64,000 nt of DNA from Halorhodospira halochloris (GCF_002356555.2 NZ_AP017372.2:1714501-1778500); one strand, 5' to 3'. Counted from the stretch's first letter, positions 46,840 to 57,563 are shown. Translations and numbers: made by a program. Notes: generated by a model not told the origin, from the letters alone.

Positions 46840-46880
46840 AAAAACAAAAAAACGCCCCGCACTTGAGCAAAGGCGCTCAT
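46840..46880 (-). terminator. Possible terminator between htrA and lepA
   Basis: Reading the minus strand, GAGCGCC and GGGGCG arms are followed by TTTTTTTGTTTTT. The stem is short and bulged, so the call is tentative. It would separate lepA from the rpoE-rseA-htrA unit. Confidence 0.4.
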
Positions 46881-46913
46881 ATTCTACCTTTTTAAGGTCC
46901 CTATGGGAGACTA

Positions 46914-48383
46914 TCAGGGCACTTGCAGAGCGAGGAAACTCGGCTGCCCGTCGCGGATAACTAGCACCGGTACCGAACTGCCGCTCTCTAAGTCCTCGGC
47001 CAGGGTGGCAAATTCTTCTGCGGATGAGACCGGCTGATGATCTAGAGTAACCAAGATATCGCCAGGCTGGAACCCGGCATCTATCGCCTCCTGACCGCTA
47101 ACCTCTGTTACAAGCACACCCCCGTCACTCTTTTCGAGATCTAATCTAGAGCGCTCCTCTTCCCGCAAAGGCTCAACTCTAATCCCAACAGCACTTGCCT
47201 CTCCTTGCTCTACATTACCCTGCTCGTCATCCGCAGCGGGCTCAGCGATTCGGCTATCATCGGGCAGAGGCTTTATATCTACCTCAACACTCTTCTTTTC
47301 ACCATCGCGCAAAACTACGACTTCAACAGTAGAACCGACCTCCGCCCTACCTACTATTGGCGGCAATGCTGCAGAGCTATCCACTGAACGGCCTGCAAAC
47401 TCAAGTATAACATCACCGCTCTTGATTCCAGCGTCCGCGGCTGGGCCATCTTCTAGCAATTCTGCGACTAGTGCCCCATACGGCCTATCAAGGCCGAACC
47501 CCGCCGCCAGTTCGCGGGTAACATCTTGAATCATTACTCCTAACCAACCGCGCTGCACCTGGCCAGTCTCTTGCAGCTGCTCTGCAACCTCCATTGCCAA
47601 TTCAATGGGTATGGCGAACGAGAGCCCCATGAAACCGCCTGTGCGGCTATAGATCTGCGAGTTGATTCCTACCACCTCGCCGTCGAGATTAAACAGAGGG
47701 CCGCCGGAATTGCCGGGATTTATAGCAACATCTGTCTGGATGTAAGGTACGTAGTTACCATGAGGCAAGGAGCGACCCTTGGCCGATACTATCCCTGATG
47801 TAACTGAATGCTCAAAGCCGAATGGCGACCCGATGGCAAGCACCCATTCGCCAACCGCCAAGTCTTCGCCACTGCCGATACTGACGGTCGGCAGAGACTC
47901 GGCGTCGATCTGCAACACTGCCAAATCGGTACGCTCATCGGCCCCTATGACCTCGGCCTCAAGCTCACGACCATCGGAGAGGCGTACAATGATCTCTTGC
48001 GCACGGGCAGTTACGTGGTCATTGGTGAGGATGATACCGTCGCTGCCGATGATAAAACCTGACCCCAGCGACTCGCCATCCTTCCCAAACGGATCCGGCA
48101 TTGGCTGCCCGTGAGGATGGCCCGGAGTGCCTTCGGGCATACCTTGACGTGGGGCTTGATGCGGGTCAGGCAATGACTCCTGTCCAGGATCTAATCCCTC
48201 TGGAAGAAAATCGTACTGCTGAAACTGTTGACGGGTACTTATATTAACGACAGCGGCGCGATTCTCGCGCACCAGATCGACGAAATCAGGCAATTGAGCG
48301 AGACAGGACGGGCTGAAAAAGAACATAGCCAGCAGGGCGAAGGCTGTCCAACCCTGCCAAAACCCGTGCCTAATTCCATTCAT
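46914..48383 (-). CDS. Periplasmic serine protease of the DegP/HtrA family (MucD-like)
   Basis: 489 residues. A signal peptide leads, then a trypsin-like domain with H123 (LTNDHVTA), D153 (ERTDLAVLQ) and S226 (NPGNSGGPL), and two PDZ domains. A proline/histidine-rich stretch follows the first strand. It degrades misfolded envelope proteins. Its place after rpoE-rseA parallels mucD of Pseudomonas. ATG 48383 is chosen over an upstream TTG. Position suggests sigma-E control. Confidence 0.92.
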   Translation of the reverse strand: MNGIRHGFWQGWTAFALLAMFFFSPSCLAQLPDFVDLVRENRAAVVNISTRQQFQQYDFLPEGLDPGQESLPDPHQAPRQGMPEGTPGHPHGQPMPDPFGKDGESLGSGFIIGSDGIILTNDHVTARAQEIIVRLSDGRELEAEVIGADERTDLAVLQIDAESLPTVSIGSGEDLAVGEWVLAIGSPFGFEHSVTSGIVSAKGRSLPHGNYVPYIQTDVAINPGNSGGPLFNLDGEVVGINSQIYSRTGGFMGLSFAIPIELAMEVAEQLQETGQVQRGWLGVMIQDVTRELAAGFGLDRPYGALVAELLEDGPAADAGIKSGDVILEFAGRSVDSSAALPPIVGRAEVGSTVEVVVLRDGEKKSVEVDIKPLPDDSRIAEPAADDEQGNVEQGEASAVGIRVEPLREEERSRLDLEKSDGGVLVTEVSGQEAIDAGFQPGDILVTLDHQPVSSAEEFATLAEDLESGSSVPVLVIRDGQPSFLALQVP

Positions 48384-48480
48384 GCGCTTGCAGACCTCCA
48401 ATAAGCGAAGGTCAACTCACTCTCACTCCGTCTATCCAGGTGTCAGCTAATTTTGCCAACAAAAAGCACAACTAGACGGC

Positions 48481-49194
48481 TCAAGGCGCAGCTGCACGTT
48501 GACCTTCAAATGACTCGTACGACTCTATAGGGTCATCGCTACCAGGCACAACCTCTGGCACACCAGGATACCCATGATATTTACTTCTATCCCCGCTCTG
48601 CTCGGCTTGTGGCGGTTGGCGACGCTCTAGCTCTGCCCCACTGACACGCTCGACATTGTGCCAAGGTTCAGCAAAACCGACGTCAGCACCTACTGGCATA
48701 GTCGCGCCGCCACTGCTCACAGCCTGACTTTCAGCAGGCTGTTGCTGCTCAGCTGCAGGACGGCCAGATTGACTCTCCGTACCTATATCAGCCTGCTGCT
48801 GAGCAGGGGGTGGCTGCGGCACCTCACCTGCCTGATCACCCGCATACTGCATATTTCCCTGCCACCATAACACGGATACGAGCGCAACGCTCGCTGCTAT
48901 GGATCCGCCTAAAGCAGGGCGACGCCAATTGAAGGCGGAACTACCACTGTGCCCAGGCTTCGCCTCGTGCTCCAATGCGGCATGTACCCGCTCGGCCAAA
49001 CCTGCTCGTGGATATTCTGGGAGGTTGCGCTGCAATGCATCGCGCATCACGAAATAACGAGCCAGGCGCTCACGGACCGACCTGTCGTGACCTATACGGC
49101 GAAGAACAAAAGCCTGCTCCTCTTTGCTCAACTCACCGTCGACCAGGGCCGATAGCTGCTCGTCGAGACGATCCTGTTCATCTTTTGTGGACAT
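48481..49194 (-). CDS. rseA: Anti-sigma-E factor RseA (MucA-like)
   Basis: 237 residues: the N-terminal sigma-binding domain (EQLSALVDGELSKEEQAFVLRRI, LARYFVMRDALQRNL), one span near residues 95-112 (GGSIAASVALVSVLWWQ) and a Gln/Pro-rich periplasmic part. It holds RpoE inactive until cleaved on envelope stress. No rseB/mucB gene follows; htrA is next. ATG 49194 has GGGAGGGG upstream. Confidence 0.88.
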   Translation of the reverse strand: MSTKDEQDRLDEQLSALVDGELSKEEQAFVLRRIGHDRSVRERLARYFVMRDALQRNLPEYPRAGLAERVHAALEHEAKPGHSGSSAFNWRRPALGGSIAASVALVSVLWWQGNMQYAGDQAGEVPQPPPAQQQADIGTESQSGRPAAEQQQPAESQAVSSGGATMPVGADVGFAEPWHNVERVSGAELERRQPPQAEQSGDRSKYHGYPGVPEVVPGSDDPIESYESFEGQRAAAP

Positions 49195-49216
49195 AACCAA
49201 CCCCTCCCGTTACACC

Positions 49217-49801
49217 TCAGCGTTGCTCGGCAAGCGGCCGCAAACGCTTATCTATGGCCTCGCGGGCTCGAAATATCCGCGACCGAACAGTACCGACAGG
49301 GCAATCCATTACCTGCGATATCTCCTGATAGCTCAAGCCTTCAAGCTCGCGCAGAGTGATTGCTGTTTGCAGCTCTTCAGGCAAGGCCTCAATGGCCCCC
49401 ACTACCGCACGCTCTATCTCCTCTCGAGCAACTTCTGCCTCCGGCGTATCTTGATCCCGTAAAACGGTATCTATATCAAATCGCTCTGCATCCTCTGCAT
49501 CGACGTCAGAATCCGGAGGCCGGCGATTCTGCGCCACAAGATGATTCTTCGCCGTGTTAACGCCTATCCTGTACAACCAGGTATAAAAACTACTGTCGCC
49601 TCTGAAGCTGTCCAAGGCACGATAGGCCTTTATAAAGGCCTCTTGACCGACATCCTGAGCCTCTTGCGGATCCCGCACGTAGCGCCCTATCAGCTTGACA
49701 AGCTTCTGCTGATAGCGCAGCACCAAAACGTCATAGGCTTGTTTATCGCCAGCCTGGGCTCGCTTAACAAGCTCTCTGTCCGCTTCCCTGGATATGGTCA
49801 C
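49217..49801 (-). CDS. rpoE: RNA polymerase sigma-E factor
   Basis: 194 residues with region 2 (YVRDPQEAQDVGQEAFIKAYRALDSFRGDSSFYTWLYRIGVNTAKN) and region 4 (LPEELQTAITLRELEGLSYQEISQVMDCPVGTVRSRIFRARE), closely matching RpoE/AlgU. It directs the envelope-stress regulon. GTG 49801 with AGGAGGGG is chosen over upstream ATGs. It is divergent from nadB, as in other gammaproteobacteria. Confidence 0.96.
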   Translation of the reverse strand: MTISREADRELVKRAQAGDKQAYDVLVLRYQQKLVKLIGRYVRDPQEAQDVGQEAFIKAYRALDSFRGDSSFYTWLYRIGVNTAKNHLVAQNRRPPDSDVDAEDAERFDIDTVLRDQDTPEAEVAREEIERAVVGAIEALPEELQTAITLRELEGLSYQEISQVMDCPVGTVRSRIFRAREAIDKRLRPLAEQR

Positions 49802-49917
49802 TACCGGTCCCCTCCTGTGCTCGCGCAACATGCCCCACACGTACGCTGCACATTAAGGGAGAGCGGAGCCGACAGCAACTGGGCCCAAAGCCGCTCAATC
49901 CTAGATCTGCTATGCTT

Positions 49918-49946
49918 GTAGACACTCTGGCAAGGCGTGAGTTCGC
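49918..49946 (-). promoter_or_regulatory. Sigma-E-type promoter of rpoE
   Basis: On the minus strand GCGAACTC (49946-49939), a 15-nt spacer and GTCTAC (49923-49918) match the sigma-E consensus GGAACTT-N15-GTCTAA well. It lies about 115 nt before the rpoE start, so the sigma factor probably stimulates its own operon. Confidence 0.7.
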
Positions 49947-50053
49947 ACACTATCAAAAATTATCGGTGATTTGAGGATGGGTGATTTGCCGCGGTCAACC
50001 CGACCATGCGAAGCTTGGCAGACTATCCGATGCATGTACAGTAGCGCAAGTAA

Positions 50054-51694
50054 ATGGCAAAACAACGCAAAGCATACGATGTCTTAATCATTGGCACCGG
50101 TTTGGCGGGGCTAACCGTCGCCCTCCAACTGCCGGAGAGATTGCGTATAGGGATCCTGTCCAAGGGCGCTATGACCGACGGGGCAACGCCTTATGCCCAG
50201 GGCGGGGTCTCTGCGGCCATTGATGCCACTGACTCGGTCGATGCCCATGTCGAGGACACCCTTGAGGCAGGTGCCGGACTGAGTGACCACTATATCAGCC
50301 GATTAGTCGCGACACAGGCGCGTGAGGCTATCGAGTGGCTGATCGACAAGCAGGTTCCTTTCTCGCGTATTCACCCCGGCGCCGGAACAACCGGACTGCA
50401 CCTCCACCAGGAAGGTGGCCACAGCCATCGCCGCGTTGTCCACGCTGAAGACGCTACGGGCTTGGCAATATCGCATACCCTGACATCGATCATCGAGCGG
50501 CGGGCAAACATAGAGCTGCTCGAGGGACGCTACGCGATAGACTTAATAACTGGTTCACGCCTAGGACTGGCTCAAGATCGTTGCTACGGGGCATACGTCT
50601 ATAACTCTGCAACGGAATTGGTCGAATTGATCCACTCCCCCTGCGCGGTCCTGGCTTGTGGAGGAGCAAGCAAGGTCTACCTTTACTCGACCAGCCCCTA
50701 TGCCGCAACCGGTGATGGCATTGCCATGGCCTGGCGCGCCGGCTGCCGTGTTGCCAACCTGGAATTCAACCAGTTTCACCCCACCTGCCTTTATCACCCC
50801 CAGGAGCGCTCGTTCCTGATTAGCGAAGCGGTAAGAGGTGAGGGAGGAAAACTCCTTTTGCCTGATGGCCAAAGGTTTATGGACCGCTTCGATGAGCGCG
50901 GCGAACTGGCACCTCGCGACGTGGTGGCCCGCGCCATTGACCATGAGATGAAGCGACTAGGGGCGGATTGCCTATACCTAGATATCAGCCACCGCCCTGC
51001 AGAATTAATCCGCGAGCGCTTTCCGAACATCCACAAGCGCTGCCTCGAACTCGGTCTGGATATGACCCGGGATCCACTGCCAGTTGTGCCTGCAGCCCAC
51101 TATACCTGCGGCGGGGTGGTCACCGATGAGGCTGGGCGCACCGGCGTCCCCGGGCTATATGCAGTTGGGGAGACCGCCTGTACCGGCCTGCACGGGGCCA
51201 ATCGACTGGCTAGCAATTCGCTGCTTGAGTGCCTGATATTCGGTTCAGCTGCAGCGCGGGATATAGCCGCTAGCGGAGCGCGCCATGAGTCTCTTCCGCA
51301 ACTACCCGCCTGGGATGAAAGCCGAGTAACAGATTCTGATGAGCAGGTCGTTGTCAGCCACAACTGGGCAGAAATCCGGCGCGCGATGTGGAATTATGTT
51401 GGTATTGTCCGAACCGACCGGCGATTAGAGAGAGCGAGCCGCAGGATCGATCTACTAATGCGGGAAGTTCATGAATTTTATACCCACTTCCGGGTCAGCG
51501 GCGATCTGATCGAACTGCGCAACCTCATCCTGGTAGCTCAACTAACCGTCCGCTGTGCCGCGCGCCGTCGCGAAAGCCGGGGACTGCACTACACCCTGGA
51601 TTTTCCATCCCCCGATGAGGCACAGAAGTCGAGTACCTTGCTTGTGCCGGCACGGCCGCGACCTTTTGCACATTTGCGCAGCCGGGGCAGATAA
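50054..51694 (+). CDS. nadB: L-aspartate oxidase
   Basis: 546 residues: FAD-binding [33 protein letters not shown], the substrate loop HEGGHSHRR-type motif (QEGGHSHRRVVHAEDATG), and YTCGGVVTDEAGRT. It oxidises L-aspartate to iminoaspartate, the first step to NAD. It is related in fold to SdhA. It is convergent with ygfX. Confidence 0.96.
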   Translation: MAKQRKAYDVLIIGTGLAGLTVALQLPERLRIGILSKGAMTDGATPYAQGGVSAAIDATDSVDAHVEDTLEAGAGLSDHYISRLVATQAREAIEWLIDKQVPFSRIHPGAGTTGLHLHQEGGHSHRRVVHAEDATGLAISHTLTSIIERRANIELLEGRYAIDLITGSRLGLAQDRCYGAYVYNSATELVELIHSPCAVLACGGASKVYLYSTSPYAATGDGIAMAWRAGCRVANLEFNQFHPTCLYHPQERSFLISEAVRGEGGKLLLPDGQRFMDRFDERGELAPRDVVARAIDHEMKRLGADCLYLDISHRPAELIRERFPNIHKRCLELGLDMTRDPLPVVPAAHYTCGGVVTDEAGRTGVPGLYAVGETACTGLHGANRLASNSLLECLIFGSAAARDIAASGARHESLPQLPAWDESRVTDSDEQVVVSHNWAEIRRAMWNYVGIVRTDRRLERASRRIDLLMREVHEFYTHFRVSGDLIELRNLILVAQLTVRCAARRRESRGLHYTLDFPSPDEAQKSSTLLVPARPRPFAHLRSRGR

Positions 51695-51707
51695 AGGCCC
51701 TTTGGCA

Positions 51708-52133
51708 TCACCGACGGATGGCGCAAACCCTCTCGCGGAGCGCCCTATGGCAGTTCTCAGCAAACAGAAAACGCGGTAGTGTAAGGCAGTAGAGCTGCTT
51801 ATCACTCGCTCGCAAGCAGATGACAACTAAGTATGGATGGACAAAAGAGGCCCTCAGGGTTGCTACCATGCGCCTGCCGGACTTGGTGCGCAAATAGATC
51901 ATGCCATTAGGAGCGAAATGGCAGGTATCAACCCGCTCTGCCCTCCGCCATAACCTGTAATCCGGGAAAAGGGCAGCTGTGACAGCGAGTATGAAGAGCA
52001 CAACCAGCCAGCCGTTGGCCGCACCCAGCAATGGGAATGTCAGGGCTGTTAGCAGTGCAACAGACAGCGCAGCCAACAAGACTACCCCATTACCTTTAGG
52101 ACTTATACATAGATTGCCTGATCCGCTCGACAA
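51708..52133 (-). CDS. ygfX: YgfX-family membrane protein
   Basis: 141 residues with two adjacent spans (about 18-52) and a C-terminal domain. Its place directly after sdhE identifies it as the YgfX (CptA) family. In E. coli the pair was first described as toxin-antitoxin (CptAB), while SdhE is now known as a flavinylation factor. It overlaps the sdhE 3' end by 38 nt. Confidence 0.7.
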   Translation of the reverse strand: MSSGSGNLCISPKGNGVVLLAALSVALLTALTFPLLGAANGWLVVLFILAVTAALFPDYRLWRRAERVDTCHFAPNGMIYLRTKSGRRMVATLRASFVHPYLVVICLRASDKQLYCLTLPRFLFAENCHRALRERVCAIRR

Positions 52134-52341
52134 TTCTGGCTAACTCCCCTTCCGTGGGATCGCTACCGAAGATCAACCACTCCTGGAGCAGGTGATCTTC
52201 CTGCTCAAGCAGGTCATAAAAGGCAGCTTGACCTGAGGCGTCAAGCTGCTCAAATCCACCTTCTTCGACGAACCTACCTAGGACCAAATCCAGCTCTTTG
52301 GTCCCGCGCCGGCATCGCCAGCGCAACTGCTGCAGTGTCAA
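52096..52341 (-). CDS. sdhE: FAD assembly factor SdhE
   Basis: 81 residues with the essential RGxxE motif (RRGTKELDLVLGRFVE) and the FYDLLEQEDHLLQEWLIF core. It promotes covalent FAD attachment to SdhA. It is placed directly after sdhB in the same operon. Confidence 0.94.
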   Translation of the reverse strand: MTLQQLRWRCRRGTKELDLVLGRFVEEGGFEQLDASGQAAFYDLLEQEDHLLQEWLIFGSDPTEGELARIVERIRQSMYKS

Positions 52342-52345
52342 CAGA

Positions 52346-53128
52346 TCAAACCTCGCGCTCGGCGAGCAAACGCTTCACCTTTGCTATGGCCTTGCCCGGA
52401 TTCAAGCCCTTAGGACAAGTAGCCGTACAGTTCATGATGGTATGGCAGCGGAACAGCCGGTAGGCATCGTTAGCCAAGTCGAGCCGCTCCTCTGTTGCCT
52501 CATCCCGACTATCGGCAATCCACCGATAAAGCTGCAGCAGTGCCGCGGGGCCCAGATAACGATCACTGTTCCACCAATAGCTTGGGCAAGATGCCGAGCA
52601 GCAGGCACAAAGGATGCATTCGTAAAGCCCGTCCAGGGCTTCACGCTCCTCTTTGGACTGATACCGTTCATGATCTGGTGGGGTGGCAGTCTGCGTCTTG
52701 ATCCACGGCTCAAGGGCTGCGTACTGGCCGTAGAAGTGGGTCATATCCGGCACCAAATCCTTGATTACATGCAGATGAGGCAATGGATAGACCTTTACAT
52801 CCCCCTTTATCTCCTCAAGCTCCTTAGTACAAGCTAGCGTATTGACACCATCGATATTCATCGCGCAGGAGCCACAGATGCCTTCACGGCAGGAGCGCCG
52901 GAAGGTCAAAGTCGGATCAATCTCATCCTTTATCTTAAGCAAAACGTCCAGAACCTTGGCGCCGGTGCGATTGGCATCAAGGATGAAGGTGTCCATCCGC
53001 GGATTATCGCCACTCTCCGGATCATAGCGGTAGATACGCACCCGCCGCGTCTCGCCACCGCCCTCCGCGGCATCGTAGACCTTGCCCTTGCGAACCCGGG
53101 AGTTGGCCGGAAGTATGAACTGTGCCAT
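52346..53128 (-). CDS. sdhB: Succinate dehydrogenase iron-sulfur subunit
   Basis: 260 residues: 2Fe-2S ligands in [16 protein letters not shown] and 4Fe-4S / 3Fe-4S ligands in [16 protein letters not shown] and [18 protein letters not shown]. It carries electrons from SdhA to quinone. It lies 20 nt after sdhA. Confidence 0.97.
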   Translation of the reverse strand: MAQFILPANSRVRKGKVYDAAEGGGETRRVRIYRYDPESGDNPRMDTFILDANRTGAKVLDVLLKIKDEIDPTLTFRRSCREGICGSCAMNIDGVNTLACTKELEEIKGDVKVYPLPHLHVIKDLVPDMTHFYGQYAALEPWIKTQTATPPDHERYQSKEEREALDGLYECILCACCSASCPSYWWNSDRYLGPAALLQLYRWIADSRDEATEERLDLANDAYRLFRCHTIMNCTATCPKGLNPGKAIAKVKRLLAEREV

Positions 53129-53148
53129 TGCTCTCTTCCCTTAGCTGA

Positions 53149-54939
53149 TCAGTATACCCGCGCCTGCAGCGGGACGCTCTCTACTTCGTCGGTCAGAGTG
53201 TTGAGATGGACCGGACGCTCATCAAGGCTAACCTTGCCGTTTTGCTGCAGGCTAGCGAGGGAGTGTTTCAACCAATTCTGGTCATCGCGCTCGGGGAAGT
53301 CCTCACGCGCATGGGCCCCTCTACTCTCCTGGCGATTACGTGCCGAGTGGATAGTGGTAACTGCGCAACCGAGGAGATTTTCCAGCTCCAGAGTCTCGAT
53401 CAAATCCGAGTTCCAGATCAATGAGCGGTCGCGAACCGCAACATCCTCAAAAGACTTCAGTACTTTGTCCATGCGCTTGCAGCCCTCGTCCAGGACTTCA
53501 CCGGTGCGGAAGACCGCAGCGTATTGCTGCATGGTATGTTGCATATCATCCCGTATCTGCGCCGTAGACTTGCTGCCATCGGCGTAGAGCAGGCGTTCCA
53601 AACGCTCTAGCGCCGGGTCTGCGCTGCCCTCAGGCAGACGCTGGTGCGGTTTGCCGCGACCACCAATGACCTCAGCGGCCCGATGCGCTGCAGCGCGGCC
53701 AAAGACGACCAGATCAAGCAGGGAGTTGGAACCCAAGCGGTTTGCACCGTGCACAGAGACACAAGCAGCTTCACCAATCGCCATTAGCCCTGGCACCACC
53801 GCATCAGGGTTATCGCCGTCACGGCGCACTACCTCGCCGTAGTGGTTGGTAGGAATACCGCCCATATTGTAGTGGACAGTAGGGATAACCGGTATGGGCT
53901 CCTTGGTAACATCAACCCCGGCAAATATGCGGGCCAGATCTGAGATACCAGGTAGGCGTTCGTGGATAACATCCTCGTCAAGGTGCTCAACATGCAGATA
54001 TATGTGGTCCCCTTTAGCTCCCACGCCCCGGCCTTCGCGGATCTCCATGGTCATTGACCGTGATACCACGTCACGCGAAGCGAGATCTTGGGCATTCGGC
54101 GCATACCGCGGCATGAACCTCTCACCCTTGGAGTTGGTCAAGTAACCACCCTCGCCGCGGACCCCCTCACTAATCAAGCAGCCGGCACCATAGATTCCGG
54201 TGGGGTGAAACTGGACAAACTCCATGTCCTGCAATGGCAGCCCGGCGCGCAGCACCATACCGTTACCATCTCCAGTGCAGGTGTGCGCTGAGGTGCAGGA
54301 GAAGTAAGCACGCCCGTAACCGCCGGTGGCGAGGACCACCTGATGGGCACGGAAGATGTGCACTGTCCCGGTCTCCATATCCAGCGTTACAACGCCGCGG
54401 CAGACGCCATCATCCATGATCAAGTCGATGGCAAAGTGCTCAATATAGAACTCGGCCCTGTGCTTGAGGGCCTGCTGATAAAGGGTGTGAAGGATTGCGT
54501 GACCTGTCCTATCCGCGGCTGCACAGGTGCGCTGCGCAGTGCCCTGGCCAAAATGGGTTGTCATGCCGCCGAACGGGCGCTGGTAAATCTTACCATCATC
54601 AGTGCGCGAAAAAGGCACGCCATAATGCTCAAGCTCAATTATCGCGGGGGCTGCCTCGCGACACATGTACTCAATGGCGTCCTGATCCCCGAGCCAATCG
54701 GAGCCTTTCACCGTGTCATACATATGCCAGCGCCAGTCGTCCTCGCCCATGTTCCCCAGCGCAGCGGAAACCCCGCCCTGAGCTGCGACAGTGTGGCTAC
54801 GAGTGGGAAAGACCTTGGTCACACAGGCAGTATTTAGGCCTTGCTCGGCCATACCGAAGGTGGCGCGGAGACCGGCCCCGCCAGCCCCGACAACGACTAC
54901 ATCGTAGGCGTGCTCAACCGTGTTTATCGCGTGAGTCAT
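53149..54939 (-). CDS. sdhA: Succinate dehydrogenase flavoprotein subunit
   Basis: 596 residues: [21 protein letters not shown]-binding site, [18 protein letters not shown] with the histidine for covalent FAD, and [14 protein letters not shown]. It oxidises succinate to fumarate. It is the third gene of sdhCDAB-sdhE-ygfX. Confidence 0.98.
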   Translation of the reverse strand: MTHAINTVEHAYDVVVVGAGGAGLRATFGMAEQGLNTACVTKVFPTRSHTVAAQGGVSAALGNMGEDDWRWHMYDTVKGSDWLGDQDAIEYMCREAAPAIIELEHYGVPFSRTDDGKIYQRPFGGMTTHFGQGTAQRTCAAADRTGHAILHTLYQQALKHRAEFYIEHFAIDLIMDDGVCRGVVTLDMETGTVHIFRAHQVVLATGGYGRAYFSCTSAHTCTGDGNGMVLRAGLPLQDMEFVQFHPTGIYGAGCLISEGVRGEGGYLTNSKGERFMPRYAPNAQDLASRDVVSRSMTMEIREGRGVGAKGDHIYLHVEHLDEDVIHERLPGISDLARIFAGVDVTKEPIPVIPTVHYNMGGIPTNHYGEVVRRDGDNPDAVVPGLMAIGEAACVSVHGANRLGSNSLLDLVVFGRAAAHRAAEVIGGRGKPHQRLPEGSADPALERLERLLYADGSKSTAQIRDDMQHTMQQYAAVFRTGEVLDEGCKRMDKVLKSFEDVAVRDRSLIWNSDLIETLELENLLGCAVTTIHSARNRQESRGAHAREDFPERDDQNWLKHSLASLQQNGKVSLDERPVHLNTLTDEVESVPLQARVY

Positions 54940-54946
54940 GTGCGCT

Positions 54947-55330
54947 TTAGCTCCCCAGTGCTATTCGAACTACCGCCAGGCTACCGGCTATGGTCAGCAA
55001 GAAACAGCCAAAGTGAACCAGGAGTATGCTGGCGGCCTTCAGTCCCTCGGTTTCGACGTAGTCTTCAATAATCACCTGGACACCTACCGCGGTATGGAAG
55101 AGCAACACCGCTAGGGTAGCGATCATGAGTACGCTGTTGATCGGATTTGCGATCCAGGCATGGGCTGTGGCGTGATCCGCGCCGGCCAAAAGCGCGACAA
55201 AGACGCCCAACCAGAGCAATAACGGGATCAGCAGTACTGCGCTAACGCGCTGGCGCCACCAAGCGATAAAGCCGTTCTTGGCAGAACCGAGACCAAGCGC
55301 CCGGTTTACTGCAGTTTGATAGCTACGCAT
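54947..55330 (-). CDS. sdhD: Succinate dehydrogenase membrane anchor subunit SdhD
   Basis: 127 residues with three spans and the heme/quinone region [18 protein letters not shown] 55330 gives the usual length; the open frame further upstream is a shadow of sdhC. It is 2 nt after sdhC. Confidence 0.93.
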   Translation of the reverse strand: MRSYQTAVNRALGLGSAKNGFIAWWRQRVSAVLLIPLLLWLGVFVALLAGADHATAHAWIANPINSVLMIATLAVLLFHTAVGVQVIIEDYVETEGLKAASILLVHFGCFLLTIAGSLAVVRIALGS

Positions 55331-55332
55331 GC

Positions 55333-55728
55333 TCAACCGACCTCCATTCCAGCGTAGGCTATGCCCCAAATCACTCCGGTCAGGACAAAGCTCATGACTA
55401 TTACTAGCCAGCCACCCCGATATACCGAAGAGATTTCCAGGCAGCGCCCGGTGTCCCATACCAGGTGACGAATGCCATTACAAAAATGGTAAGCGCTCAT
55501 CCAGGTGATACCCAGCAGGATCAGCTGGCCCAACCAACTACCCAACAGCTCCTTAGCCAGGGCGTAGGCCTCGGGACCCGCGGCAATGGTCATCAGCCAC
55601 ACCACAAGCAGTACCGCTCCAATACCCAGCGCCGCACCTGTACCGCGGTGAACGATAGAGAGCAACGAGGTGAGTTGGGGGCGGTAGATGAACAGGTGAG
55701 GTGAGAGCGGCCGGTCTTTGTTGTTCAT
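55333..55728 (-). CDS. sdhC: Succinate dehydrogenase cytochrome b556 subunit SdhC
   Basis: 131 residues with three spans, RPLSPHLFIYRPQLTSLLSIVHRGTG (SxxHRxTG signature) and HFCNGIRHLVWDTG holding the heme-ligand histidine. It is the first gene of the sdh operon. Confidence 0.95.
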   Translation of the reverse strand: MNNKDRPLSPHLFIYRPQLTSLLSIVHRGTGAALGIGAVLLVVWLMTIAAGPEAYALAKELLGSWLGQLILLGITWMSAYHFCNGIRHLVWDTGRCLEISSVYRGGWLVIVMSFVLTGVIWGIAYAGMEVG

Positions 55729-55824
55729 GTCTCCTCCGCTTAATGCCCAGCCCCGGGCCGGGCCGGTTTACGGTTGTCTGGCTGTACCGCGTGGCTGTTT
55801 CTGAGTCTTTAGTTGCGCTGCACG

Positions 55825-55854
55825 ATAATAATGTTTGTTTGACTCTATAAGCAA
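55825..55854 (-). promoter_or_regulatory. Candidate sigma-70 promoter of the sdh operon
   Basis: TTGCTT (minus, 55854-55849), 18-nt spacer, TATTAT (55830-55825), about 95 nt upstream of sdhC. The -35 match is moderate. Confidence 0.4.
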
Positions 55855-55880
55855 TAGGCGGAATGGGTTTTCCCATAGTA

Positions 55881-56025
55881 GCCTCGAAAAACTCCCCACT
55901 TAGCCTAGCTGCCTCGGTGTGGAGGACGCCGTGAACCCATCCCTAGAGGCCTCATGGCGCCATCCCTGGCGCCAAGACCTCCACACCGAGGCAGCTAGGC
56001 TAAGTGGGGAGTTTTTCGAGGCACC
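55881..56025. repeat. Palindromic element copy R13, intact
   Basis: The arms 55881-55925 and 55978-56022 are perfectly complementary over 45 bp around a 52-nt centre in the GACGCC orientation. The variable segment is ACTTAGCCTAG with CTGCCTCGG. The terminus is CCTCGAAAAAC, unlike the common CCTCTAAAAAC, and its partner arm carries the matching change. It lies between the sdh promoter and the lysS stop. Confidence 0.93.
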
Positions 56026-56039
56026 ACCACCAGAACCGC

Positions 56040-57563
56040 CTAGCAATCTCCAGCTGAACGCCCCTCCGGGCGCATCGCCGGAAACATGATTACATCACGT
56101 ATCGACTCACAGCCGCAGAGCAGCATCGCCAATCTATCAATGCCGATCCCTTCCCCAGCAGTTGGCGGCATGCCATATTCTAATGCTCTTATGTAATCAG
56201 CATCGTAATGCATTGCCTCATGGTCACCCGCCGCCAATTCTGCAGCTTGCGCCTTAAAGCGCTCGGCTTGATCCTCGGGGTCATTGAGCTCTGCAAAGCC
56301 GTTGGCTATCTCCCGACCCGCCACAATCAACTCAAAGCGTTCGGTAAAGAACGGATCATCATCGCGGGGTCGCGCCAGCGGCGAAACCTCCTTAGGGTAA
56401 TCGGTAACAAAGGCCGGGCCGACAAGGTTTCCCTCAGCCGTCTCCTCAAAGAGATTGGTTATAATGCGGCCCAACCCATCGGTCGGCTTCACCTCAATCC
56501 CGCAGGCCTGGGCGGCAGCAGCAGCACGCTCCCGGTCTTTCAAGTCCTCTACACCCAGCTGCGGGTTATAACGCAGGATTGCTTCACTGAGAGTCAGCCG
56601 CTCGAAACTGGCAGCAAAGTCGATCTCTTGCCCCTGCCAACTGATAGTTGAGCTGCCCACAACTTCGAGCGCTAAATGGCGCAGCAACCTCTCGGTCAGG
56701 GCCATCAAGTCACGATGATCGGCATAGGCCTGGTAAAGCTCAAGCATGGTAAATTCGGGGTTGTGTCGAGTAGAGACCCCCTCATTACGGAAGTTGCGAT
56801 TTATCTCATAGACGCTCTCAAAACCACCAACTATCAGCCGTTTTAAGTAGAGCTCTGGAGCTATGCGCAGGTAAAGGTCCCGCCCCAAGGCGTTGTGGTG
56901 GGTAATGAAGGGACGCGCCGCAGCACCACCGGGGATGGGGTGCATCATCGGTGTCTCCACCTCCATAAAGCCCTGCCCGTCTAGGTAACGCCGCAAAGCC
57001 GCAACGATGCGAGTCCGCAAGATAAAGACCTGGCGGCTGGTGTCATTGACCATTAGATCGACATAGCGCTGCCGATAGCGGGTCTCGGCATCGGTAAGCC
57101 CGTGCCATTTCTCCGGCAATGGCCGCAGTGACTTGGTCAGCAAACGGATCTCATCGCAGTGGATCGACAACTCACCCTTTTGGGTCCGGAACAGGACCCC
57201 GCTAGCCCCAACAATATCGCCTAAATCCCAGCCTTTAAATTCCTTGTACAGCCCCTCAGGCAGATCATCCCGGCGGACATAGAGTTGGATTTGACCGCTC
57301 ATATCCTTGATGTGGGCAAAACTTGCCTTGCCCATCACCCGCTGAGTCATCATCCTCCCAGCGACCGTCACCCTTACACCGGCCTGCTTAAGGCACTCGG
57401 CGTCATAATCGCCATAAGCCTCATGCAGATCTCCGGCTAGGCTGTCCCGGCGAAAGTCGTTAGGAAAGGCAATGCCTCTTTCCCGGAGTTCACCCAACTT
57501 GCTACGGCGTTGAGCGATAAGCTTATTTTCATCAGCGCTAGGGTTCTGTTGAGAATCTGTCAT
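56040..57563 (-). CDS. lysS: Lysyl-tRNA synthetase (class II)
   Basis: 507 residues: an N-terminal OB-fold anticodon-binding domain ([25 protein letters not shown]), class II motif 2 ([23 protein letters not shown]) and motif 3 ([13 protein letters not shown]). It charges tRNA-Lys. It follows prfB in the conserved prfB-lysS operon, with a 31-nt gap. Confidence 0.97.
   Translation of the reverse strand: MTDSQQNPSADENKLIAQRRSKLGELRERGIAFPNDFRRDSLAGDLHEAYGDYDAECLKQAGVRVTVAGRMMTQRVMGKASFAHIKDMSGQIQLYVRRDDLPEGLYKEFKGWDLGDIVGASGVLFRTQKGELSIHCDEIRLLTKSLRPLPEKWHGLTDAETRYRQRYVDLMVNDTSRQVFILRTRIVAALRRYLDGQGFMEVETPMMHPIPGGAAARPFITHHNALGRDLYLRIAPELYLKRLIVGGFESVYEINRNFRNEGVSTRHNPEFTMLELYQAYADHRDLMALTERLLRHLALEVVGSSTISWQGQEIDFAASFERLTLSEAILRYNPQLGVEDLKDRERAAAAAQACGIEVKPTDGLGRIITNLFEETAEGNLVGPAFVTDYPKEVSPLARPRDDDPFFTERFELIVAGREIANGFAELNDPEDQAERFKAQAAELAAGDHEAMHYDADYIRALEYGMPPTAGEGIGIDRLAMLLCGCESIRDVIMFPAMRPEGRSAGDC

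Noticed and set aside
51708-52341. sdhE-ygfX as a toxin-antitoxin system
   Set aside because: SdhE has the RGxxE flavinylation motif and lies in the sdh operon; the metabolic role is better supported than the older toxin-antitoxin reading.
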